From Neostapfia colusana (taxonomy: Eukaryota > Streptophyta > Magnoliopsida > Poales > Poaceae), in NCBI GenBank assembly GCA_030760725.1, contig JASWHV010000012.1:35247652-35311651 (forward strand): a stretch of 64,000 bases of DNA, read 5' to 3'. Shown in pieces: positions 49,265 through 60,611 of the stretch (position 1 is its first letter; every line of letters begins with the position of its first letter). The notes under the pieces were generated by a model that was given only the letters and a program-made list of their open reading frames with translations, was not told where the DNA came from and did not search any database. Position numbers and translations under genes: made by a program.

Positions 49265-51354
49265 CAAAGCTCATTTGGGCCCTGCACAAATAAATGTCTA
49301 AATGGCCATTACTAGAGCTTCTAATTATTTCCATAGATTTTCATGGAGCAAACCATTACTTTCTAGAAACTAGAGTTTGAGTTGGTTTCATGTAATTTGG
49401 AGCATCCTAGAGGAATTTATGCCCTAATCAAGATTTGAGAAAATTCTGAAAAATGTTTCTGTCCATTTTTCTATTTTCTCAGGGCAGTTCACTTAATCAC
49501 ACCATTAGATGCACTTAATGAACCCGGATGGATCTGAAATTTTTCATGTGACTCAAGGATATTCAAATGAACATCCCAGCCAAATTTCAGAATATTCCAT
49601 AAAGAAATTCTCCAGATAAAATTCCCAACAAGTTAAAGTTTAGGGAATTAATTCGAGAAAATCATGGGTATTATGGACTGAAACTTATTTTGCTGGAACG
49701 TACTCGGAGATATGAATCCAACAAAATTTGTTTCACTAAATTTGGACCATCCTAGAAAATGTTATGGGCATTTGAAGTTTGAACTAAAATCTGAAAAGAA
49801 ATTGGAAAATTTTAAGTTGCTGACTGTGGGGCCATGGCCTTTCTTCTGCCTCGGGCGCGGGCAGAGCCGAACGGCGGCGCACGGCGGCGTGCACCGGTGA
49901 GGGTCGCTGGACCGAGGTTCCCGGCCTTATCTAGGTCTGATTCTCGCTGCCTCTAACTTTGAGACCACGAAGAACTCATCTGTGGGGTCGGCAGCAGCCA
50001 CCGGAAAAACGTCGGCGACGGGCGGCGGCGGCGGCACAACTCCGGCGATGTCGAACTCGCACTACAATGGCTCAAAAGCTTCGGTTCCTCCTCCTAAAGC
50101 ACCGTGGTGGAACCCTAATCACCGATATGCATTCAAATCAGCTCCAAACGGGCTGCAAGTATGAGTTCATCGGTGACCTAGGGTAGAATCCGGCGGCGGC
50201 TCGAAATTTTTGAAGAACAGAGCCTAAACTCGACTGTTTTCAATGATTTTTTATCCTGTATGGGCGTCGGGAAGTGTAGAACGTGTGTGTAGCTCGGCAT
50301 ACTCTGTGGTGGTTAATCACCACGAATTTTGGAAACTTATGTGGCTCGGTTCTATGGATGCTCATGCGGTAAAAAGCAAAATTCTTTCCCGACAGTGGAC
50401 GAAATGCGGAGAGGTTTTCATTGTGAGTTTGAGCGGCGTAGGGCAGTCCTCTTTGCTGTAGAAAGTTTGCCACGAGATGGCTAGGATCATCCGGACGCCG
50501 GGGAAGCCGAAGATTTTCGTGTGTGCGGCGTGTTTTCCTCGAGGAGCACGGGAGACTGGGTTAGCAGTAGCGGAGAGCCGGTTGGTGAGGCGAAAAGATC
50601 GCAGTTGGAGCTGATAATGGCGAAGCAACGCGACCTGGGCTGCTCGGGAGGTGGCAGCGGCGTTAGCCTCGGTGGCGCGCTGTGCTCGGCCGGCTCGGGT
50701 GAAAAACAGAGGATTTCTTCGGTGTAAGTTTAGTCATCTCACTGACATGTAGGCCCCCTTCTCCCCTCTACTCTTTTCTTTTGTTTTTACTGCAAATATC
50801 TCAGCTACCCATAATTAAATTGTAGACTTAGCCACAAAGTTATGAGATGAATTTGAATTCTTCAGATTGGAGTTGGTTTGGCTAAATTTGATTCACAATT
50901 GAATTTGAATTTCAAATGCAGTTTTGAATTAATTCAAATGTAGCTCCCGATAAGATCAACTCCAATGAGAATGAAAATTGGTGGAGTAACTCAGAAAAAT
51001 GTGTTGAGTATGAATATGAATCCATATTTTGAATTCAGATGACAAAAGTATCTTAAATTTGAATTTACATTCAAATTAGCCTTTTTACAATTGGGTCCAA
51101 ATATGCCTCAAAAAGGTTTGGATTGGCATGAAACTTGGCATGAGCATTCCTAAGAATGTTTAGGGCCTAATTGTGAGCTCAGCCTCTCTGTTAACATGTG
51201 GAAGATCCAACTTTTAATTTGTAAGATTTTCCTTAATTATCCCCTTTATGGTGATTACTTGCTCATAACATGTGTTCATGAGATCCCCACAAAAGGAGCT
51301 GTGGTGTTGTGATGTGATGAACACTTTAGCAGGTGAATTTTTTGGGCTTTTACA
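49265..51354 (-). mobile_element. LTR I: E-family LTR, cut at left by element H
   Basis: The right end reads TGTAAAAGCCCAAAAAATTC on the minus strand (51354). The body matches element E's 3' LTR from about 17745 to 20010, including a GC-rich island (49820-50757). At 51355 the sequence changes to pol of element J, so I inserted into J. Whether I is the 5' LTR of a full element or a solo LTR cannot be told here. Confidence 0.85.
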
Positions 51355-52560
51355 CGACCTCGGTTGTGGCAGCGATGTAGAGGAGCAGTGGCTCGTCTTG
51401 TTCAGGGGCCACCATGACTGGTAGCGTTGTGAGGAACTTCTTCAGCTCCTGGAACGCCTCATCTGCCTCCTTGATCCATACGAATGGACCAGACTTGCGT
51501 AGAAGCTTGAAGAACGGAAGAGCCCGCTCGGTTAGTCTAGAGATAAACCGACTGAGCGCAGCCAAGCATCCGGTAAGCTTCTGCACATCCTTGATGCGGG
51601 CAGGGGGCCGCATCAGTTCTATCGCTTTAATCTTCTCTGGGTTAGCTTCGATCCCTCGGTGTGAGACCAAGAAATTGAGCAGCTTCTCGGCAGACACCCC
51701 GAAGACACATTTGTTTGGGTTCAACTTCGTGCGTGTGGAACGCATTATGTAAAAGACTAGGGCTAGGTTGTCGAGCAGAGATGCTTGCGACTTAACCTTC
51801 ACTACGATGTCATCGACATAAACCTCGACCAGGTCCCGAATGTGGTTCTCGAACGTCTTGTGCATTGCACGCACAAAAGTGGGAAGAGCATTCTTAAGAA
51901 CATAAGGCATGGACATATAGCAGTATAGACCATCTACTGTGATGAAGGCGGTATGTTCTTCATCTTCCCTAGACATAGGTATCTAGTGGAAACCTTAGTA
52001 TGCGTCTAGGAAACATAGTAGATCACAACCAGATGTGGAATCGACTATTTGGTCTATACGCAGGAGAGGGAATATATCCTTCGAACATGACTTATTGAGG
52101 GTGGTGTAGTCGATGCACATGCGTAACTTCCTGCCACCCTTGGGGACATAGGGATTTGCAGCTTCTTGAAAGCTCCAAGGCTGATGACGCTGAGAGCCGC
52201 CCTGCCATCGATCAACACGTAATAGAGCTTCACGTTGGAGATGGTCAGGGCGACAAGGAGAGGCAGATGCCCAGCGCCTGCCATGTTTTCGGGGCAGTTG
52301 GAGGCGTCAAAGATAATCGGCATCTCCATCCATTTGTGATGTGGTGCCGGCCCCAGGATTGGGGTGGCTGCTGCCACTGCTCGTCAGAGGGTCTTGACGG
52401 CTCGTCTGGATGAGACATCGGAAGAATCTCCGTACATCACACAGAGTGTGTTGTCCGCTTGGCTGCCGGCTTGGCTAGACTTGCCCGCTCTGGAGCGGGG
52501 GGGTAGCCTCGTCGTCTCCCACCTGGAGACATCGGCAAGCTGGGCAAGAAGGCTCGCCAC
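51355..52560 (-). pseudogene. Element J: gag/protease remnant fused to RT (second Ty3/gypsy type)
   Basis: The RT has CIDYTTLN, an intact YVDD (about 51809-51820) and the following thumb-like region ending in LLLYIAATTEVV, at which LTR I cuts it. The protease has IIFDASNCPENMAGAG and LIDGRAALSVIS, a divergent D-x-G motif. These features and the VYVDDIVV form differ from the chromoviruses and fit the Tat-like group of plant gypsy elements. An internal deletion at about 52140 joins protease directly to RT and changes the frame; another stop is at about 51977. Upstream gag sequence is short and degenerate. Confidence 0.8.
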
Positions 52561-52887
52561 GAGAAGTGATGTTCACCATGGTCGCGTGGAGAGCGTGGGA
52601 AGCCCCCCTTCGTGGCGCAACAAATGTCAGAGTGGGAGCTGCGACACTCCTCCCGGCCTGCTCGGAAGCAGCCCGCGAGGTTCTTTTTTTCCAGAGGGGG
52701 CTTGGCGCCCTACACGAACTGGGCTCGAGAGAGCGGATGAACATCGAGATTTACGTGGCTCGGGCTACCGGAGCGTAACACCCTACGTCCACGGGAGTGC
52801 TTGTTCTATTGCTTGAGTGTGAGTGCTTGTTCACTGAGGGATCTGGGATGTGAAAACGGGAACCCCCTGTAGGGTGGTCACCCTGGT

Positions 52888-52897
52888 CCTTTTATAG
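52888..52897 (-). promoter_or_regulatory. TATA box of element J LTR
   Basis: CTATAAAAGG on the minus strand is a strong plant TATA motif and lies between the tandem repeats (U3) and the internal region, as expected for the LTR promoter. Confidence 0.65.
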
Positions 52898-53352
52898 CTC
52901 AAGGCCGGGATGGTTACAATGAGGCCTGGGGCCCGACAGGTGGATCCAGAGATAAGTGGGCCCTATACACGATCTAGGGTTTCATCCTCAGAGTAGAGTG
53001 GCCGGCGGGAGAGTTAAGTCCTGCCGTTCGGCGCGCTGAGCGCCCCTGACTGTGTGTCAGATGATGATGAAGACGTCGTCTTGTCGCCGTGTCTGCTCGC
53101 CCAGCTTGGGCGGCTGCGTGACGTTGGGTGGCATTGTACTGCTGTCACGACTTGTCGTCCTGTCTTGTCACTGTAATGGCGAACGGGCAACGGACGGAGG
53201 CGTATGTTGTGCGCTATGCTTCTAGGAAAGGCGCGAGCCTTGAATGCGAAGCCTGACAGCACACTTCCTTCTTGACTTCGTCGACCCACGGCCCACAACA
53301 GATGGTGGGGCACGTGGCGGTCCTAGAGCTCTTGTCGACGGGCTTGGTGCGA

Positions 53353-53675
53353 GGGGACATGTGGCAGCTCCGGACCTCACCTCGGCGGTAGGCTCGGGCC
53401 AGATCCCAAGGCACGTGTCTGCACCAGAGCTGTCCTTAGCGGGGAGGTGGCTCGGATATAGGGGACACATGGCAGCTCCGGACCTCACCTCAGCGAGGAG
53501 GCTCGGGCTAGAGATCGGGGCATGTGTCTGCACCGAAGCTGTCCTCAGCGGGGAGGCGGCTCCGAGCCAGGGGACACGTGGCAGCCCCGGACCTCACCTC
53601 AGCGGGGAGGCTCGGGCCGGAGCCCAGGGCACGTGTCAGCCCCGGAGCTCAGGCGCACGTGGTGGCCCTAGGGCT
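53353..53675 (-). repeat. About 109 bp tandem repeat in element J LTR, three units
   Basis: GGGGACA(T/C) followed by TGGCAGC(T/C)CCGGACCTC recurs at 53353, 53461 and 53570, that is at 108-109 bp spacing. Units contain ACGTG/CACGTG cores. The run lies upstream of the LTR TATA box on the minus strand, the place of a U3 enhancer. Confidence 0.85.
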
Positions 53676-53819
53676 GTATATGGGGCCAAGGTCATGTGGC
53701 TTATGCTGGGCCCACCTCAGCGGAGAGGCGGAGCCCAGACTGTCTTTTACCCACTACGCGGGGGTACCCAGTCTGCAGGATACCAACAGCAGCTATCCTG
53801 AGGGGCGTACCCAGTGACA

Positions 53820-55514
53820 TGCATACTTCACTGGCAGCAAAGCCTACCGCAAAGTTGGCTTGGGAAGCAGTAAGAAGTATGCGAATTGGTGATGATCGGG
53901 TCCGAGAAGGAGTTTGAGAATATTGAATTCAGAGAAGGAGAAGCAGTGGATGAGTTTGCCATGAGGATTTCTGGGATTACAAGTGCCATTCGGACAATGG
54001 GAGAAGCTGTTGAAGAGGTAAGAGTTGTGAAAAAATTCTTACGTGTGGTACCTCAATGGTATATACAGATCGCTCTGTCAATTGAGACTCTTTTAGATCT
54101 CAATAAGTTGTCAGTAGAAGAACTTGTTGGCCGACTTCGTGCTGCAGAAGATCGTCTTGGAGGTACAAGTGAGACTTTGACTGACAAGGCGGGAAAGCTA
54201 CTGATGGCAGAAGAAGATTGGTTGGCCAAATATAAACATCGATTGGTGCCAGAATTCTGTTCTTCAGTCAATCAGAGTACAGGCTCATCACAGAAGGGCA
54301 AGGGTGGAGCACGTCGTGACACGACCAAGTTGACCTCTGAAGGCACTCCCAGAAGGAAAGGCAAGTGTCACAACTGCAGGATCTAGGGACATTGGGTGAA
54401 GGAGTGTCGAAAGCCTTGGAAGGAGCACAAGGAAGCAGCTCACTTAACTTGTGCTGAGCCAGATCATCCTGCTTTACTATTTGCCTCTGCTGAAGAAAGC
54501 TCTTTGTTGATGACTTCAGAATCCAAGTCTGAAGATGTGTCAGGAACAAAATGGTACTTGGACTTGGGTGCAAGTAACGACATGACAGGTGATAAGTCTG
54601 CTCTGACCTCTCTTGATGAATCAGTTAATGGGGTCGCCAGATTTAGGGATGGCTCCTCTGTCAAGATCAGTGAACTGGGTTTGTTTATTTTTAAGGGACG
54701 TCATCAAGAACACAAAGTACTATCTGATGTTTATTATATACCTAAGTTGAAAGCAAATATTATCAGACGAAGTCAATTAGTGGAAGGAGGTTGCAAGGTG
54801 ACCATTGATTGTGATCATCTCTGCATATATGGTACTGCTAGTGTTTTGATCATCAAGACACAGTGTACATCAAACAGACTATATTTGGCTACTCTGAAAG
54901 TGGTAGAACCAGTGTGTTTGATGGTGCATGCAGGTGATGAAGCATGGCTATGGCATGCTAGATTTGGTCATCTTAACTTTAGAGCACTCAGAGAATTGGG
55001 AAGAAAGAAATTGGCTCATGGTGTTCCTGTGATCGAGCAAGTTGAACAAATCTATGATGGGTGTGTGTTCGGAAAACATCACAAAAAGCCCTTCCCCCAC
55101 AACTCTGAATATCGAGCAGAGAAGGGACTTGACTTGTTTCATGGAGATTTGTGTGGTCACATTGATCCTCCTACTCCCGGAAAGAAGAGGTATTTTGTAC
55201 TTGTTGTAGATGATTTCAGCAGGTTCATGTGGCTTGAGTTATTGGCAGAAAAGAGTGAGACATTTCACTACTTCAAGCTTATCAAGGCCGAAGCTGAAAA
55301 TGAACATGGTGGCAGATTGAAGGGGTTCAGAACTGATAGAGGAGGTGAGTTTAACTCAAATCAGTTCACTACTTATCTTGGAGAAGCATGGATTAAGCAT
55401 TTCAGAACTGCACCTTACACACCACAACAAAATGATGTTGTTGAAAGGAGGAATCAAACTATTGTTGAGATGGCTCGCTCCATGCTGAAAGGCATGAATG
55501 TACCAGCTAAAGTC
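53820..55514 (+). pseudogene. Element K: gag, protease and integrase up to the L insertion
   Basis: Gag (MHTSLAAKPTAKLAWEAV ... LLDLNKLSVEELVGRL) is of the UBN2 type. A frameshift or small deletion lies at about 53905. The CCHC knuckle (54366-54407) contains a TAG at 54384-54386. The protease motif reads WYLDLGASND where copia elements have DSGA (Leu codon at 54564-54566, possibly TCG to TTG at a CpG). Integrase has HARFGHLNF and GCVFGK, but the first Cys of the zinc finger is Tyr (IYDGC). The core acidic residues (HGDLCG, RTDRGGEF, QQNDVVERRN) are present. The segment stops after NVPAK at L's left end. Confidence 0.92.
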
Positions 55515-55848
55515 TGTTGTATACTCCACCGCACATTGCACAGTTTTTTTCAGCCTTCCGCGCGATCAGTTTGCACGTCTGTTTTGCTTGCATGCATGTG
55601 CATGTGCATGGTCACAATCGTTGGCTGTGCGCGTCCATAGGATCTCAAGGACTTCAGCGTCCAGAGAGCGCGTCGCATGGAATAACGGCCACGTCTGGCC
55701 ACGTTGTACTCACCTCCATATTAGTCAGTCAATGCATCAGAAAACACTGCCTCTTTCAGGAGCAAAAAAACTTTGTTCCTCGTTCGCTCGCACAGATCGC
55801 TTGTCAGGAATACGATTGTTGTCGGCGATACTCTGACAAATTCCAACA
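55515..55848 (+). mobile_element. Element L: 5' LTR (334 bp)
   Basis: Starts TGTTGTATACTCCACCGCAC and ends GACAAATTCCAACA. Contains a GCATGCATGTGCATGTGCATG run (55590-55610), which is also kept in the 3' LTR; CATGCATG is the core of plant RY elements. No clear TATA box was found. Confidence 0.95.
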
Positions 55849-55850
55849 AT

Positions 55851-55864
55851 TGCCATCAGAGCCG
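55851..55864 (+). other. Element L: degenerate primer-binding site
   Basis: TGCCATCAGAGCC follows the LTR after two bases. It differs from the Met-type TGGTATCAGAGC at two positions, so it is probably a decayed tRNA-Met primer site. Confidence 0.75.
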
Positions 55865-55881
55865 ATCAGTTCCAGGCGACC

Positions 55882-56851
55882 ATGTCAAACCCACCTCCGT
55901 CGCCGCCGCCACGCCGCAACTGTTGCCAACTTTTGTCGCCGCTGCCACGCCGTGAATGCCGTCACCAGGGTGGTCACGAGGTTATCATCGAGCGTGTCAT
56001 CGAGAAGTCGACAGCAAGCATCGTCTACCCCATGCTCACGCGTACAAACCACACTGAGTGATCCCTGGTGATGCGCGTGAACCTGCAAGCGGCTGGTCTT
56101 TGGGACGCCATCGAGCACGATGATGTCGAGTACCGCGATGACAGGAATGCGCTTGTGGCTCTCCTTCATGCGGTACCGGCAGAGATGCAGGCCGGACTGG
56201 TGGTGAAGTCGTCCGCCCGAGAAGCGTGGGAGGCGATCCGCAAGGTGCGGATCGGCGGCGACTGGGTCAGGGAAGCATACGCTGAGAAGCTGCGCCAAGA
56301 ATTCAGGGACATCGTCTTCAAGTCCGGCGAGACCGTGGAGGAATTCTTGGCGCGACTCACCAGGCTGTCAAACCAGCTGCGCACCTTCGGCGATGACATC
56401 TCCAAAAAAGAAGTTATCAAGAAACTTCTGGACTCCGTTCCTGACAAGCTGGAGCAAGTTGCAATCTCTATCGAGACGCTCCTCGACCTTGACAGCATGT
56501 CAATCGAGGAGGCTGCCGGATATCTACGCGTTGTGGAACAGCACAAGAAACCTTCTCCGGTGAAGGACAATGGTGGCCGTCTGCTTCTCACAGGGAAGGA
56601 TTGGATGGCGCGCATGAAGAATCGTGAGGGAACCGGGTCTAACTCGGGCTCCAGGAACGGCGGAGGCAATGGAAAGGGGCGAGGACGCAAGCCTGATGGA
56701 GGCGGCAAACGAAACAAGTGGTCGTCCGGGCAGGCCGGAACGATGTGTGCTCATACTGTGGAAATAATGGCCACTGGACCAGAGAGTGCTGGAAGAAAAA
56801 GCGCGACGAGGAGGAACATGTGACCCAGGCCGAGGAGGAAGAATAGGGGCT
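55882..56851 (+). pseudogene. Element L: gag with CCHC zinc knuckle
   Basis: A possible start is the ATG at about 55893 after a Pro-rich beginning, but a TGA near 56057 and a changed frame leave a clean open frame only from 56068. It encodes a UBN2-type gag (LWDAIEHDDVEYRDDRNAL ... LLDLDSMSIEEAAGYLR), a Gly/Arg-rich linker, and after a frameshift near 56740 the knuckle CSYCGNNGHWTREC (56748-56789). It ends at a TAG in an acidic tail (EEEHVTQAEEEE). Confidence 0.88.
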
Positions 56852-57024
56852 ACTTCTGACCCATGACATAATACTTGAAGCGGCTCCAAGGTTTTAGTCT
56901 TCTTCCCCGGTGCCCTGCTCCTCCGCGCACACAGCTCCACGTCAGGTTGTGGAGATCAAGGAGCAGCTGCTCTTCGCGGATTTGGGGCCTAAGAGAGAGC
57001 GCGACTGTCGACGTTGGGTCCTCG

Positions 57025-57443
57025 TAGGGATGGCAACCCGCGGGTCTAACCTGCACCCGACCCGACTTGTCGCGGGTGCGGGTGTGGGTTTTATTTTGCA
57101 CCCGCGGATACCCGACGGGCACCCGAAATAATTTATATTCATAATTTTAAAGTCAAATTTGATTCTGTTATATTATTTAATTGTTTCATCTTACATATCA
57201 TGACCTATATTTATAATCTTATAAGCAACTTAATATTTTTTTGTTGTATTGTCATTCAAAATGGATGATTTTTTACACTTATTTTATTAAACGTTGTAGT
57301 ATCTTTATAAAAAAGTCAAACCCGACGGGTGCGGGTGCGAATTCTCACCCGCGGGTGCGGGTCTCAAATTTAACCCGCAACCCTTTTTGTTTCGGGTGGG
57401 CTTTTGCTCCACCCGATCCGAATCCGACCCATTACCATCCCTA
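57025..57443. mobile_element. hAT-like MITE (419 bp) in element L protease
   Basis: The ends are TAGGGATGGCAA on the left and TTACCATCCCTA on the right, an 11 of 12 terminal inverted repeat. Flanks GGTCCTCG (57017-57024) and AGTCCTCG (57444-57451) are an 8 bp target duplicate with one change, as expected for hAT. Both sub-ends are rich in CCCGCGGGT-like runs and the middle is AT-rich. No transposase frame is present. It falls on the codon for the catalytic Asp of protease. Confidence 0.88.
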
Positions 57444-58702
57444 AGTCCTCGACACCGGAGCAACCAATCATATGACCGGCTCCAAGGAGCTCTTCGCCGA
57501 GCTCGACACACACATTGTCGGTTCTGTCAAGTTTGTTGATGGATCCGTCACTCGCATCGAAGGTTGCGGCTCCATTGTCTTCACCTGCAGGAACGGCGAG
57601 CACCGCATGCTTACTGGGGTGTACTACATCCCAACGCTGAAGGCTAGCATCATTAGCCTCGGCCAACTTGATGAGGGAGGATGCAGCATGGACATCGGAG
57701 ATGGCACGCTGCGCATCTTCGATCAAGACCGACGACTCCTTGCCAAGGCACAACGCGATCCTTCCCTGCTCTATCACCTTGAGTTGAACAATGGGCGTCC
57801 AGTGTGCCTAGCGGCAAGAAGCACCGAGGCGGCCTGGAAATGGCACGCACGTTACGGGCATCTCAACTTCAGATCTCTGCGCAAGTTGGCAAAGAACAAG
57901 ATGGTGCATGGATTACCTCCACTGGACCAGGTGAATCAGGTATGTGAGGGGTGTCTCGTCAGCAAGCAGCGTAGGAATCCATTCCCGACTCAAGTCCGAC
58001 GGCGAGCAGAACATCCTCTCGATCTCCTGCACAGAGACCTTTGCGGTCCCATCTCGCCGGCAACACCCAACAAATACTTCCTGTTACTCGTTGATGATAT
58101 GAGTCGATATATGTGGCTGTGCCTTCTCTCGAGCAAGGATCAAGCACCGGAGGAGATCAAGAATTTTCAAGCGGCTGTCGAGATTGAGACCGGCCAAAAA
58201 TTGAAGGTCATCCGCACAGACCATGGGGGGGGGGGGAGTTCACCTCTGTGGACTTCGGGCGATACTGCGCCGAACATGGCGTGGAACACCACCTGACCGC
58301 CCCCTACTCCCCGCAGCAGAACGGAGTGGTTGAACAGAAAAATCAGAGTGTAGTCGGCATGGCCGCTGCATGCTCAAGGCCAAAGATCTGCCATGCTACT
58401 TCTGCGGCGGGGCCGTGTCGACAGCGGTCTTCATCCTCAATCGCGCACCGACACGTGCGCTCGACGGCAAGACACCCTACGAGGCTTGGCACGGCCAGGC
58501 TCCTACAGTGCATTTCTTCCGCACGTTCAGTTGTGTCGCCAACGTCATGAACACGCAGCTGAACCTCAAGAAGCTCGAAGACCACAGCATCAAAACCATC
58601 TTCGTCGGCTGTGAAAGTGGCACCAAGGCGTATCGCTTCTACGACCCCGTGCGTGAGCGCGTCGTGATCTCACATGATGTCGTCTTCGACGAGGTGGCCT
58701 GA
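57444..58702 (+). pseudogene. Element L: protease and integrase
   Basis: Right of the MITE the protease resumes with DTGATNHMTG. Integrase follows: HARYGHLNF and CEGCLVSK (HHCC finger), HRDLCGP, RTDHGG and NGVVEQKN (DDE). A G10 run at about 58226-58236 shifts the frame right after RTDHGG, and a second shift at about 58365 restores the later reading. A TGA at 58700-58702 ends the segment near the end of integrase (VVFDEVA). Confidence 0.9.
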
Positions 58703-60601
58703 TGGAGCTGGGAGTCAGAAGCTGATGGGACATCAGGCAATGGTGAGCCTTTCACCATCGAGTACATCAACGAGGTTACCACCGATCATGTAGCTGCCCC
58801 AGCGTCCATGTCACCATCTCTGGCGCCTGCGGCAACGCCACCCGAGGTGCCTGCAGAACCAGCAAACGACGGAGGAGTTGAGTTCGTCTCGGCACCACAC
58901 GAATTCAACAATGAGGACCTCGATGTGGACCTCGACAGTGATGTTCCAATCCGCTTCAGGGCTGTAGATGCTCTTCTCAGTGAAGCATCTCCGCCCGGGC
59001 TTGCATGTGGCACGCATGGCAACAAGCTCAACTTCACCTCTGCCGAACAGCCTACTTCATTCAAAGAGGCAGAGAAGGAGGGACCATGGTGTGAGGCAAT
59101 GCTTGAAGAAATTCGGGCGATAGAGAGCAACAAGACATGGGATCTGACAACCTTTCCAGCCGGTCACCATGCAATCAGCCTCAAGTAGGTGTACAAGGTG
59201 AAATGCAATGAGTCCGGCGACGTCGTGCGACACAAGGCCCGACTCATGGCAAAGAACTACATCCAGCGTGTCGGCATAGATCTCGACAAGGTCTTCGTGC
59301 CGGTGGCACGTCTTGAGTCGGTGCGGATGATGCTGGCACTAGCAGCACACAAGCGCTGGGAAGTTCATCACGTGGACGTGAAGAGCGCGTTTCTCAACGG
59401 TGAGCTCAAGGAAGAAGTCTACGTCCAGCAACCTCCTGGCTTCATCATTCCCAACAGCGAACACAAGATGTTTCGTCTTCGCAAAGCTCTGTATGGCCTG
59501 CGTCAAGCTCCCAGGGCTTGGAATACCAAGCTCGATGACACGCTGGGTTCACTTGGCTTCCGTAGAAGCAGCATTGAGCATGGGGTGTACACTCGGAACA
59601 GCAGGAGCAGTGGGCGCCTGATCATCGGCATCTACGTGGATGATCTGATCATCACCGGCACAAGCGTGAACAGCTTCAAAGACTTCAAGTTGGAGATGCA
59701 AAGCAAGATTCAAATGAGTGATCTCGGCCTCCTCTCTTACTACCTCGGTATTGAGGTAACTCAGAAACCTGATGGCATCTTTATTTGTCAATCTGCTTTT
59801 GCTGGGAAGCTCCTGGATCGGCGTGGATTGGGGGAATGCAATCCGAGTCTGTCTCCAATAGAAAGCAGGCTCAAGTTAAGCAAAGCAAGCACTGAATAAA
59901 AGGTGAACTCTTAGGAGTACAGGAGCATCATTGGTGCATTGCGCTATCTGCTCCACACTAGGCCCGATCTCTCGTTTGCCATCGGATATCTCAGCCGATT
60001 CATGGAGGAACCGCGAGAGGATCATCTCACTGCGATCAAGCAGGTGCTTCGGTACATTGCTGGAATGCGGAAGTGTGGACTGTACTACACTATACGTGAA
60101 GCGAAGCCTCCAAGACTCATCGGCTATAGTGACGCTGACATGGGTGGCGACGTCGACACTCGGAAGAGCACAAGCGGTGTCATCTATTTCTTGGGAGGTA
60201 AACCAATCTCTTGGCAATCATCAAAACAGAAAGTTGTTGCGCTCTCATCCTGCGAGGCAGAATAGATTGCGGCTGCCACAGCAACATGTCAAGGCATTTG
60301 GTTGGCATGTCTCTTGACGGACATGATCGGAACACAAGTTGAGGTGCCAGAACTCAAGGTCGACAGTCAGCCAGCGATAGCACTGAGCAAGAATCCTATC
60401 TTCCATGATCGAAGCAAGCATATCGATGTACGTTACCACTTCATCAGGGACTGCATCGACGAAGGAAAGATCAAGATGGTCTACACTTCTACTCAAGATC
60501 GGCTGGCGGACGTTCTGACCAAGGCTCCGGGTCGTGTTCGTTTTCAGGAGCTTTGCGTCAAGATTGGCGTGGTAACTGCAGGTAACTGTGCGCAGGATTA
60601 G
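58703..60601 (+). pseudogene. Element L: reverse transcriptase and RNase H
   Basis: RT has HKARLMAKNYIQ, DVKSAFLNGEL, ALYGLRQAPRAW and an intact YVDD (about 59633-59644). RNase H has GYSDADMGGD and ALSSCEAE. The frame is constant from 58370 to the TAG at 60599-60601, but stops lie at 59186-59188 (TAG where K has Trp), 59897-59899 (TAA), about 59912 and 60262-60264. The C-terminus ends in QD, as K does. Confidence 0.92.
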
Positions 60602-60611
60602 GGGGCAGAAA
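60601..60611 (+). other. Element L: polypurine tract
   Basis: GGGGGCAGAAA ends directly before the 3' LTR start at 60612; one C interrupts the purines. Confidence 0.85.

Larger units (their letters stand above)
52561..53819 (-). mobile_element. Element J: 5' LTR, inner end not determined
   Basis: On the minus strand the LTR starts TGTCACTGGGTACGCC at 53819 and is followed (minus sense, rightmost first) by GC-rich tandem repeats and a TATA box (52888-52897). The inner end and primer site were not found; the limit at 52561 is approximate. At 53820 gag of element K resumes, so J inserted into K. Confidence 0.65.

Noticed and set aside
53244..53801. 185-codon plus frame with repeated ARGHVAAPDLTSA-like segments
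   Set aside because: Antisense reading of the 109 bp tandem repeat in J's LTR.
55498..56071. 112- and 184-codon plus frames
   Set aside because: They cross L's 5' LTR and leader and share no phase with gag.
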